From assembly GCA_036927565.1 (NCBI GenBank), contig JAYESD010000001.1, positions 11,532,001 to 11,596,000 of the forward strand: a DNA stretch of 64,000 bases, given 5' to 3'. Under the pieces are notes generated by a model that did not search any database, was not told the DNA's origin, and saw only the letters and a list, made by a program, of their open reading frames with translations. Position numbers and translations under genes: made by a program. This stretch comes from Tuctoria greenei (lineage: Eukaryota; Streptophyta; Magnoliopsida; Poales; Poaceae). Within the stretch, counting starts at the first letter, position 1; each line of letters begins with the position of its first letter. Shown piece after piece: positions 43,296-52,855 of the stretch.

Positions 43296-45799
43296 TTGGT
43301 GATGTGGTATCTTCCGGTAATTGATCGCTTGAAGCGTTTGTTCTCAAACCCTATGGAGGCTGAACTTATGCGTTGGCATTCCGAGCAACGCAAGAAGAAT
43401 GAAAAACGTATACGACACCCTAGTGATGCAACGCACTGGAAAAATTTTGATATTCAGTATCCAGAATTTGCGAAGGAAATCAGAAATGTGAGGTTTGCTT
43501 GGGTACAGATGGAATGAATCCGTTTGGTGAAAAAAGGAGCATACACAGCACATAGTCCGTGGTCTTAACGATGTACAACCTACCGACGTGGTTGTGTCAC
43601 AAAAGGAAATATATCTTATTATCTGTTCTTATCCAAGGTTCGAAACAACCCAGCATCGAAATTGATGTGTTCTTGGAACCTTTAATGGAAGATATGGTGA
43701 AATTGTGGAATGAAGGGGTACGTACATGGGATGAGTACAAGCGGGAGTATTTCACGCTAAGAGCAATGATATTCGTTACCGTGCATGATTATCTCGGACT
43801 GTTTACATTATCAGGACAAATGAAAGGGAAGAAAGGTTGCGTTAGGTGCGTGGATAGAACTGGATTTCTATACCTCACTTCATCCAGAAAGACGGTGTAC
43901 ATGAGACATCGACGGTTCTTGACAGATACTCACAAGTATAGGAAGATGAAAGAACAATTTGATAACAAAATCGAAAAAGATACTGCACCGAAACCTTACA
44001 GTGGAAAACTTGTGTTTGAAATGGTCAAGAACATTCATATTGCTTTCGGTAAGGGAAAAAATAGTAAAGGAATTAAGAGAAAGAAAAGTACATCTTCGGA
44101 TGATACAACTGACATGGCTTTCAAGAAACAATCAATTTTTTCAAGTATCTTCCGTATTGGAAGAATCTGGAATTTTGCCATAGTATTGATTTGATGCACG
44201 TTACAAAGAATGTATTTGACAGCATCATTGGGACCTTGCTGGACATGCCGAGGAAAACAAAGGATGGATTAAATTCACGTATGGACCTAGTAAATCTTGA
44301 TTTGAGACCAGAGCTTCATCCAGTAGAAAAGGCGAACGGGAAGCATTACCTTCCCCCAGCCAGCTACAACTTGACGCTAGAAGAGAAAAAAAGCAATTTC
44401 CGAATGCTTGCGTGGGATCAAAGTGCCCACGAGTTTCTCATCCAATATCCACAAACTAGTCTCGATGAAAGACTTGTCTTTATTCGGTTATAATTCTCAC
44501 GACTGTCACATGATGATGACAGTTTTCCTTGCCATTGCAATAAGAGTAATCAAACCTGAGCATATAAAAGTTATCATCATACATTTGTGTTACTTCTTCA
44601 ATGCAGTATCGCAAAAGGTGATAGCACGTGAAGATTTAGACTATCTGAAAACATACATCGTCGAGACAATGTGCAAGCTTGAGATGTGTTTCCCACCATC
44701 CTTTTTTGATATGCAAGTACACCTAATCATACATCTTGTTGATCAGATAAAAGCATTGGGGCCACTATATTTACATCATATGTTTTCATTGGAGAGATAT
44801 TTAGGAGTATTAAAAGGTTATATGCGGAACCGTGCTCACCCAGAGGGTTCAATTATGGAAGGATACACCACTGAAGAAGTGATTGAGGGTTGCAATGATT
44901 ACATCAAAGATGGAAAATCGATAGGTGTGCCTATACCGGTACATGAGGGTAGACTACGTGGGAGAGGCAAAGTGGGTAAGAAAACTTTTATTGTTCAAGA
45001 TTACAAGAATGTACACCGTGCACATTTTGGTGTACTACAACAGCTCGCAACAGCTGAGTCGTACATCGAGGAACACCAAATTGAGATTCATGATAAAAAC
45101 CAAGACCGCACAGAGGACTGGATCATGAAAGAACACAGAAGATGTTTCACTGAATGGTTAATGTACAAAAATATATCATACGGAAACACTATAGAAGAGG
45201 CAACAATGAAGAAGTTAGCCTCTGGCCCATCTGCTTTGGTAACATCATGGAAAGCATATGATATCAATGGTTACACATTTTACACTAAAGAAAAAGACGG
45301 TAAGAGTGTTGCACAAAATAGTGGTGTTCATATTGAGGCTTATGATTCACAAGGGCAGAAGACCACATACTTCGGGTTCATAGAGGAAATATGGGAACTC
45401 GATTATGGCGAAAGAATGGTAATGCCCGTATTTAAGTGCCAATGGGTCAAACATCCTGATGGTTTGAAAGTGGACAATTACGGGCAGACACTGGTAGACT
45501 TGAATAAAGTGGGTTATAAAGATGACTTGTGGGTTCTCGCTGATAATGTTACACAAGTTTTTTATGTTCAAGATCCAGAAACTGAGAAGTTGCACGTAGT
45601 TGTTTCTGGAAAGCAAAATATTGTTGGGGTTGAAAATGTGGGAGATAATGAAGAGGAATATAATCAGTATGAAGAGATGTACCTTTTCACCAAACCAGAA
45701 AACATCAAGCGCATAGAGAGAAGCATTAAAAAGAATTTGAAACCCTATATGCGCGAAGATGTCAATGCTGGAAAAAATGTATATAGCAATGCAAGATGA
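43296..45799 (+). pseudogene. tnpD: CACTA TNPD transposase (Transposase_21, DUF4218, DUF4216), 5'-truncated
   Basis: TNPD is the DNA-cutting transposase of CACTA elements. Homology opens at VMWYLPVIDRLKRLFSNP, already inside the Transposase_21 domain. It goes on through MYNLPTWLCHKRKYI, DVFLEPLMEDMVKLW and GKKGCVRCVD, then DLMHVTKNVFDSIIGTL. DUF4218 (NSHDCHMMMTVFLAIAIR, HLIIHLVDQIKALGPLY, about 44490-44900) and DUF4216 (GFIEEIWELDYGERMVMPVF, about 45370) follow. Usual proteins are near 1000 residues; the first third, with the MYND-like Cys region, is absent. Damage includes a frameshift near 43505, TAG for Trp near 43560, and frameshifts near 44140 and 44400. The last 463 codons are open. Confidence 0.9.
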
Positions 45800-45935
45800 T
45801 ATATATTGTATATATTTGTATCTTCTGAAATCAACTTAGAACAATGTTGGTATATGGATTGTGTCCTTTTGCATTTGTGTACATATGCGTTTGGATTCAA
45901 TAATTTAAAAGTTTGGAAGTTTGGTCTTTCAGATA

Positions 45936-46732
45936 ATGATGTCTCGGGCGTGTAGCCGATTGAAGGAGGAGCGCTTAGCAAGAACCATCCCCATGTATGT
46001 ACATATGGCACACCGGTCGCATGGTTGTATATACATATGTATCTGTAATGGACAGATGAACTTAACTGTAGTTTGTTTTTCCGTCTTGTTTGTTTTTGGT
46101 ATTTTCAGTTTCTCCGCGTAGGGTTTCTCTGCGAAGCCTGAATCGGGAGATTTATTGAAGTGGCAGTGCATCGTCTTTGGTAAAGAAGGGGTAAGTCATG
46201 AAGAACAAGCACAATATGAGTTTAACCATCGTCGAGATGGTTACTACCCCCTGACAATCTCCTTCTCTGAGGACTATCCCTTGGTGCCTCCAAGATACGC
46301 CTTTCCAATTGGGTTCTTCCACCCAAATGTCCATCGTTCGGGAGCATTCTGCATTGGGATTCTTGATCAAGAGACTGTAAGATAGACTTATTTTTTTAAT
46401 GTAATTATTACTTATAATTGTTGTCAAACTTATTATAACTGGTTTCTTATATTGCTTAAATTATATTTCGTAGGGGTGGTGCAGTGCTTTTACAATCAAA
46501 ACTATACTACTTTAAGTTCAGCGTTTGCTGCATCAGCCAAATGTGTCTGATGTTGAAAATGATTGCTATAATCTACTTATCAAGGTTAGATGACACTTTG
46601 ACTTAGTGACCAATGTAGGTTATTCATTCCTCCTTCGACATTTGTTAATTTAAATAATGTTAATATTTTCAGGATCCAGCGGAATATAAGAGACGTGTTC
46701 GGGAGCAAGCAGGACGGTACAATTTAGATTGA
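45936..46732 (+). pseudogene. SCE1-like: SUMO-conjugating enzyme E2 (SCE1/UBC9-like), captured by CACTA
   Basis: UBC9 accepts SUMO from the E1 on a Cys and passes it to Lys of target proteins. Four exons with GT-AG phase-0 introns are read: 45936-45994, 46122-46376, 46474-46584 and 46673-46732. Recognised blocks are RLKEER (exon 1), GFSAKPE, SEDYPLVPPRYAFPIGFF then HPNV, and GAFCIGIL with catalytic Cys at 46350-46352. Exon 3 has GW...TIKTILL and HQPN, and exon 4 has DPAEYKRRVREQAGRYN. The size fits the roughly 160-residue family. A 7-bp loss in exon 1 (about 45975-45983) shifts the frame and TAA in exon 3 (about 46513) stops it. It lies 136 bp after the transposase, same strand, and is clearly inside the transposon ends. 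A ubiquitin E2 is less likely because GFFHPNV and the C-terminus are UBC9-like. Confidence 0.88.
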
Positions 46733-46959
46733 TCGATGGGAGCTTCATCGTCGATCTACAATGAATGTAGCATGGTTTTTGTTCAGTGTGTAAAGAAATT
46801 ATCTTTGAACAATTGTAAAGCATCTAATGGTGTATTATTACAATTAAGCCAGCCTCACTGGTGATCGAGCATTTCCTATAATGCATTACTGTACTAGTAT
46901 CCGCTCATCTGTGTTTTTTTTCCTGATACAATTTTTCCTGCAACGACTACATACGGTTT

Positions 46960-47399
46960 TGATAATTGCAACGACTACATCCCTGTAATTTCAATGAAAA
47001 CCGCTTGTGATAATTGAACAACTACATACGGTTCTTAAACAATGACCGCCACTGAAAATACATGATCTTCTCAGGCCGTTGTTAATTAAGAACCGTCTGT
47101 GAAGTTTATTACATTACAGGTGGTTATTAATTAAGAACCGTCTATGAAGATCATGTACTTACCCAGGCGGTTGTTTCTTAAAATTCGTCTGTGAAGTTCA
47201 TTGCATTGCAGACGGTTCCTAATTAAGAACCTTCTGTGAAGATCATGTATTTACCCAGACGGTTGTTCTTTAAAATCCGCATGTGTTGTTCTTTCATCAC
47301 AGGCGGTTATTATATCATTCGTCATCACAGTCGCATATTTTTAAAGACCGCATGTGTTTGAAAATTTAAAACGCCTATAAAATGATTTTTGTAGTAGTG
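46960..47399. repeat. CACTA right subterminal repeats and terminal inverted repeat
   Basis: Nine or so copies of CAGGCGGTT/AACCGTCTGTGAAG alternate at about 45 bp. The element ends AAATGATTTTTGTAGTAGTG, the complement of a CACTACTACAAAAATC terminus. ACG follows at 47400-47402. Confidence 0.92.
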
Positions 47400-47402
47400 A
47401 CG

Positions 47403-48758
47403 GATTATATGGGTACCACCGCTGAGCGCTATCACTTCGGTGCAAACTCAGATGAGGATTGAGTCTGCAGTGCCACCAACTGCAGCAATTAATGCAGGCG
47501 ATCTCCAACAAACCGGCAACTTTGCACCGGCTACAGCACCTGGTCAAGCATCAAATTCGGCATCCACGCCACCGGCTCTACCGGGATCTTCTATACCGGT
47601 GGAGTCTGAAGCTCCAACTAACCAGCCGATATTACCTCATCATCCGATGGTTACAAGAGGTCGCGATGGCATACAGGTTCCTAATCCGAAATATGGCAAT
47701 GTTGTCCTTGCTGACAGTACACCATCATCTGTACGAGCTGCCCTAAAAGATCCCGAATGGTTTCAAGCAATCAAAGAAGAAATGTCAGCTCTTATTCACA
47801 ATCGCACATGGGTTCTTGTTGCAAGGCCTCTAGGTGCTCATGTCATCAGTGGCAAATGGATCTTTCGCAACAAATATAATGTTGATGGCTCTCTAGAACG
47901 TCGAAATGCTCGATGGGTGGTCAGAGGATTCACACAAAGACCGGGAGTGGATTTTCTTCAAACTTTTTCTCCGGTTGTAGAACCAGCGACGATACGCACT
48001 GTCCTACACATTGCAGTATCTCGTGATTGGGTTGTTCATCAATTTGATGTCAAAATGCCTTTCTCCATGGGTAATTGCAGGAAAAAGTTTACTGTCTCCA
48101 ACCAGCCGGGTTTATTGATCGGGAACATCCGGATTTCGTGTGTTTACTCTCCAAGTCTCTCTATGGCTTGAAACAAACACCACGTGCATGGTTTAAAACT
48201 TTTGCACAAGAGTTATATTCTCTCGGGTTTCAATCAACCAGCTCGGATCATTCATTATTTGTTCTCAATCACAAAGATGGACTTGTGTATCTTCTTCTCT
48301 AGTAGATGATATTGTCATCACCTCTTCATCAAACTTCTTACTGAAGAAGATTATACAGCATCTCGGAATGAAATTTGCTATGAAGGATCTAGGGCCATTA
48401 CATCACTTTCTGGGAATTCATGTTCAACGTTCAAATACTGGATTTCTCTTGGATCAGTCCAACTACGGTGAAGACATATTAGAAAGAGCAGGCATGTCCA
48501 ACTGTAAACCGATTGGAACTCCGGTTGATACGAAACCTAAGGTCTCTGCCACATCAGGCACGCCAGCTAAGGATGCGTCAATGTACCGCTGCATCGTCAG
48601 GGCCTTACAAATATCTCACTCTCTCTAGGCCTGACATTATTGCGTACGGGGTTCAGCAGGTATCACTGCATATGCATGCGCCCACAAGTGCTCACTGGGC
48701 AATGGTCAAGAGGTTGTTACGGTACATCAAAGGAACGCTTCAGTATGGCCTTTCTATT
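47403..48758 (+). pseudogene. Copia-2 reverse transcriptase and start of RNase H, broken
   Basis: RT motifs are WFQAIKEEMSALIHNRTWVLV, GKWIFRNKYNVDGSLERRNAR, GVDFLQTFSPVVEPATIR and VVHQFDVK. After a frameshift near 48070 come CLLSKSLYGLKQTPRAWFK and HSLFVLNHKDG. The catalytic box, normally YVDD, reads LVDDIVITSS with a frameshift just before it (about 48300). After GPLHHFLGIHVQ, SRPDIIAYGVQQVS and KRLLRYIKGTLQYGL the homology ends at 48758, where LTR sequence begins. The RNase H C-terminus and polypurine tract are deleted. Confidence 0.87.
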
Positions 48759-48925
48759 CATGCATGCCGCACGTTGTGGTAGTGTTCAGTTTCTCCGATC
48801 TTATCTTGCAGCACGTTGTGGTAGTGTTCAGTTACACGCATCACATCATTTGTGCTAGCTAGGCTCCTGCTTGTATAAATAGACGAATACTATGATTAAT
48901 AAAACGACTGAGCATTCTCTATATG
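48759..48925 (+). repeat. Copia-2 3' LTR remnant
   Basis: Shares 58 bp with 16786-16843 and then repeats GCAGCACGTTGTGGTAGTGT about 53 bp later. A TATAAATAG box (about 48874) and an AATAAAAC poly(A)-type signal (about 48898) follow. The exact LTR end near 48915-48925 is uncertain. Confidence 0.55.
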
Positions 48926-51475
48926 TGGAACTTGAAATTTTTATCATGCTCCCACTGGGATGTTTCAGTTTACTGTTGTCACAACCCGCCTTCTGTGGGT
49001 CCACTTGTGCATCCCGTACCAATCCCTGAATCAGTAGTTGGTACGCACAACAGAATAGATCGAGATCCATACAACGATTATTTATTTATAAACAGTATAA
49101 GTCTTACAAACATGATCCAGATTACATTGGGTGTGGTCGGAGATGACCACCAAAATAGAAGAAATCTTCAAAACAGCGGAGGAGAACGGCGCCATGCCCA
49201 ACAAGCAGACTTGGGAAGTAGGATTAGACCTAGTCATCATCCTCAAACGCTTCAGCTTCTTTGTCTTCTGATAAAACCACATATAAAGCAAGAGTGAGTA
49301 CATAAGGTACTCCGCAAGCCCTAACACTACTCAAGGGGAGGTGTATCATGCATTGGGGCTTGTAGCAAGGATAGGCCATGCGGCTTAGTTTTGCCGAAAA
49401 GCATTTTATGCAGGTTCTCTTTGAAAAGAGTTTTGCAATACGAGGGAGAGATAGTTGAATCAGTATTATTAAAGTTGGCGGGCTCTGGGGGAGTTTCAGA
49501 CCATCCCGCTAGTTCTCTCACTTGTATATGAGTCTTCGGAACCAAGGCCCTGACGACCCCGGCACATATGCTAACTCTTTCCCAAAACATGGCGACCTTG
49601 ACCACCCACACACACTTCAAGGAGACGCGCTAATACTAATCAATAGGAGCCCGAAGTATAGTGTGCAAGACTGTGACAACAACTATCCGGATAGATTAAG
49701 ACTCTGCAGAGTTTGTACACTTTACCCACAAGCCATGCACACCTAGCCAGGGTATGACATGACGCTCATCCCATCTTCCCCGCGTAACTCCACGATCACA
49801 CATCGGCCCGACCCAGGGGCTATTCGGGCAATTCCTACCCAGCCAGACACCAAACGACCCTCGGTCTCTGTGCCATTTCCTGGTCCACCGTATCCTCCAT
49901 GGCTCTCCAGGTTTTCTCTTGTACAGGTACCAGAAAGGTAGGGCGAGTCCTGCCCATACAGGTTTTGTGGTTGTACGAAATCACTATGTTGAGGTCAAAT
50001 GAACCGGTCCTTATATTGGTGAGGTGGCTCCATCCGTCCTTGGCAAAAGGTCTAGTTTGGAACACCCAGCATCGTACTAAACTGAGGTACTCAGCACAAG
50101 CCTAGTCCAGAAAGCATGGTCATCGGACTATTACTGAAGCACTTAGCGCCAATCGGTGGTTACACCGAATACACAGACGCAGCTGTTATACCTCTTAGGA
50201 AGCCCTCGGCATCCCATCACCATACCCGCCTCGAACACCCTTCCCCTTCACACACACAGTTCATTAATATCCCACCCATATCCTAACTCACACCACCAAA
50301 CATCTTTTAACACATTTCACAATCATGTATACAGTGTGTAGTGGTTCGCGATGTGAACATCGCAGGGGTTCCTAAGCATAGAACTAACAAGGAGGTGCTC
50401 ACATTGCCGCTATAGCGTAGCGATGAAGCTATTGGGTTGTCAAGGGGTTGTGTTGTCATGGTCAAGGAGGGGATTGTGATAGTCACTGCTATTATCGTAA
50501 CTGATGAAGTGTCTTGTTTCAAGCCGTTGATAGTGAGTAACTACTAGGTTACTGTTTATCGTTGGCTAGTAGCAAACACCGATATTCAGTTATCAACATA
50601 GCTCATGCTACCACATCAAGTGGTTCATAGCATAACAACATTTTAAAATAGACATACAGTCATGCAATGAAAACAGACCATAGGTGCAATTGCAAAACAT
50701 AGGTGAAATATGATCAAGAAGTTAGAGCTTGCCTTTACAGTGGTTTATCAAAGTCCTTGACTTGTTCTTCGTGATCCGGGTCTTGAATATCTCCTTCACG
50801 AACTCTCCGATTACTAGGTACGGAGCTATGCGAATAAAATATGAAACATCAATAAAGATCCAAGCAATCCAAATAGAAATCCAATAAACACGAACAATCA
50901 TTCAATAACACGGTTTTAAGATTCTTGTAATGTTTATTGGAGAATACATAATTCTACAGGTGGCTTATTTGGAAATTTTACTATTTCATCAGTTAACAAA
51001 ATGATCAATGAAAGGTTATAACTATTTTATCGGTCTTCTTAGCTATTTTCATGGTTTATGATAATTAATATGAGGTCACTAGTTTATACTATAGATTACA
51101 TATATTGTGGTCAATGGGTTGAGCATATCTTCTATGTGCATCTTTATAATTATCCTATCTTTACAATATTGTACTCGCTAAAGTTCTACTAATGTAAGTC
51201 TCACTTATTTTAGTGACTAAGCACGAGCCCTAATGCGTTTGGTCTTTAAGGCAATGTTTCTAGTGAAGATTAGTGTGTGACTTGTTAACTTATGCCATTT
51301 CTTATTCTATTATCTTCTTTATGTGTTCTAAACGTCATGAACTTATTTTAGAACTTCTTTAGAGTATGGCTATTAGGACTCCAGGGAGTTACTAGTGTAG
51401 GGTCCATTCTATTTAGACCTTACGTGTGCGTTTCTATAATCTATTAGCTCTCTGATTACTTTTCTTTAATGACAC
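48926..51475. other. Unrecognised non-coding DNA, possibly LTR-derived
   Basis: No protein family fits any frame. TGTCACAACCCGCC at 48977 is a plausible gypsy LTR start, and the text to about 50960 (ending ATAATTCTACA) could be one long LTR. I found no target duplication and no internal domain, so this is only a suggestion. 50960-51475 is AT-rich and featureless. Confidence 0.35.
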
Positions 51476-52318
51476 TAGTCGGAGTGTTGTTCTAGCAATT
51501 CTCCCAATACTATTGTTGGTAGCTCGCAGAGTTAGTAGTTAGGTATTGCATGCGCAGAGATTTGGAACACGATGGCAAGTAGAAACAAGGATTTACGTGG
51601 TTCGGGTTGCCTGAGTGTAATACCCTACTCCATGGGGTGTGTAGTTGTTGTATTGAGCGTCTAAGGGTTGAGAGCTTCTGAGAGGGAGAAGGGCCCCCCT
51701 GTGTATCGCTAACCAGTCCTTTTATAGTACAAGGACTGGTTGTTACACCATTAGCCTGGCCCGACATGTGGTCCTGATGATTACTGATGCTTAATACACA
51801 ATTAATGAGGTTAATTACCCTTAATAGTGTGGTAACAGGCCTTGACAGTGTCGTTACTGGTATTAAGGGCCTTCTGATCGTGTGTCATTAATATGGTATT
51901 AATGACACTTAATCGGATCTTGAAGTCTTATTGCCCCTTGAAGGTCCGAGCAGTTGGGGGTCCACCAGTCTGATTGTTGAGGCTGAAAGTTCGGCGGTTG
52001 GACACGTGGCAGCTTCAGAGCTTTCCATCTGGGACTGGTAGGTCCAGAGTAGATGTACACGTGTCGGTACTGGAGCTTCCCTCTGTCAGGGGATAGGTCC
52101 GGGGGTGCCGCACAGGTGTTTAGCCTGGAGCTATACCATGTGTGGGATGTAGGTCCGGTTGCAGTATACACGTGGCAGCACCGGGACTAACCATAGATGG
52201 GAGACAGGTCCGGTCCCGTATGACACGTGGAGCCTTCGCAGGTCTTCAACTCAGACAGGTGAAGTTCCTTTGGTCTTTTTGTAGTCCCAAGGGATATACG
52301 GTACGCAGGGTACCGACA
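51476..52318 (-). repeat. Gypsy-3 3' LTR (left)
   Basis: About 843 bp ending GGGTACCGACA. Its minus-strand TATA box (complement of CTTTTATAGTACAAGG) is near 51720. Confidence 0.88.
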
Positions 52319-52855
52319 GTGGCCCCTTGGGCCAACCTCCGGGAGAGACCTTTTGGATGAAGTTGTTCTGCCAGAGGTGGGTCCATCCTTCGGTTTTTGA
52401 GCCGTGTCTTCAAGGGTCTTCGGATGTGCCATTGGCGGTAGTTCGCAGTTAAACCAACACCGCGTGGCATATCTAGGATGCGACAGGTGAGATCTGAGCG
52501 TGCGGATCTCACGCAATTGAAGGTCGCCGGTTCCCGATATAAAAATCGTATCGGTTCCGCGCGCCCTGTCAGGCCGTCGCCCTCGGGATTCTCGCCTTTC
52601 ATGATGACAACCGTTCGCCTAGGGTAAGGACCTCGACTTGATCGTCGGGGTGGCCCCGGGTCCCCTTGTCATTGGCAGGGTGAAGTTTTTGAATTGCATC
52701 GTCGGCTCCTTTGCGGTTTCCATCCAAGTGTTGCGGGGGCTTACTTAAGAAGGAAAGCACACACCGTTTGGGGATTCTTTACGCCTTCATTTGAACTTGC
52801 GCTCAAATCCTCCAAACTTTCGCTCGCTTTTCCTCTCTCGCCACGCTGTGCCGCG
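52319..52855. other. Gypsy-3 polypurine tract and antisense-gene leader
   Basis: Begins GTGGCCCCTTGGGCC, the complement of the polypurine tract. It includes the GCTTACTTAAGAAGG motif near 52739 that also precedes the other two antisense genes. No coding evidence. Confidence 0.5.

Larger units (their letters stand above)
19121..47399. mobile_element. CACTA (En/Spm) DNA transposon, 28.3 kb with nested insertions
   Basis: The termini are CACTGCTACAATAAG at the left and the complement of CACTACTACAAAAATC at the right, flanked by ACG duplications. Both ends carry many copies of the 'CACAGGCGG' subterminal motif in both orientations. Inside are a TNPA-like/Ulp1 gene (minus), two accessory gene copies (plus), internal repeat arrays, a truncated TNPD transposase (plus) and a captured SUMO E2 gene (plus). 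Removing gypsy-2 leaves about 17 kb. One base of the left terminus departs from CACTA (CACTG). Both main transposon genes are broken, so it is not autonomous. Confidence 0.93.
16759..48925 (+). mobile_element. Copia-2: Ty1/copia element split by the CACTA transposon
   Basis: A plus-strand copia in two blocks: 16759-19117 (LTR start, gag, protease, integrase) and 47403-48925 (RT, part of RNase H, LTR end). The 28.3-kb CACTA element lies between them with a 3-bp ACG duplication. A 58-bp segment is shared by the two ends (16786-16843 and 48759-48816, two mismatches). This suggests each LTR is partly deleted: the 5' one keeps its start and the 3' one keeps its end. Confidence 0.85.

Noticed and set aside
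44408..45799. 463-codon open frame as an intact host protein
   Set aside because: It is the C-terminal part of a CACTA transposase (DUF4218 and DUF4216), with upstream parts in other frames.
49082..50522. Several 60-124 codon frames between copia-2 and gypsy-3
   Set aside because: Overlapping on both strands, with no family resemblance or start context; expected by chance.
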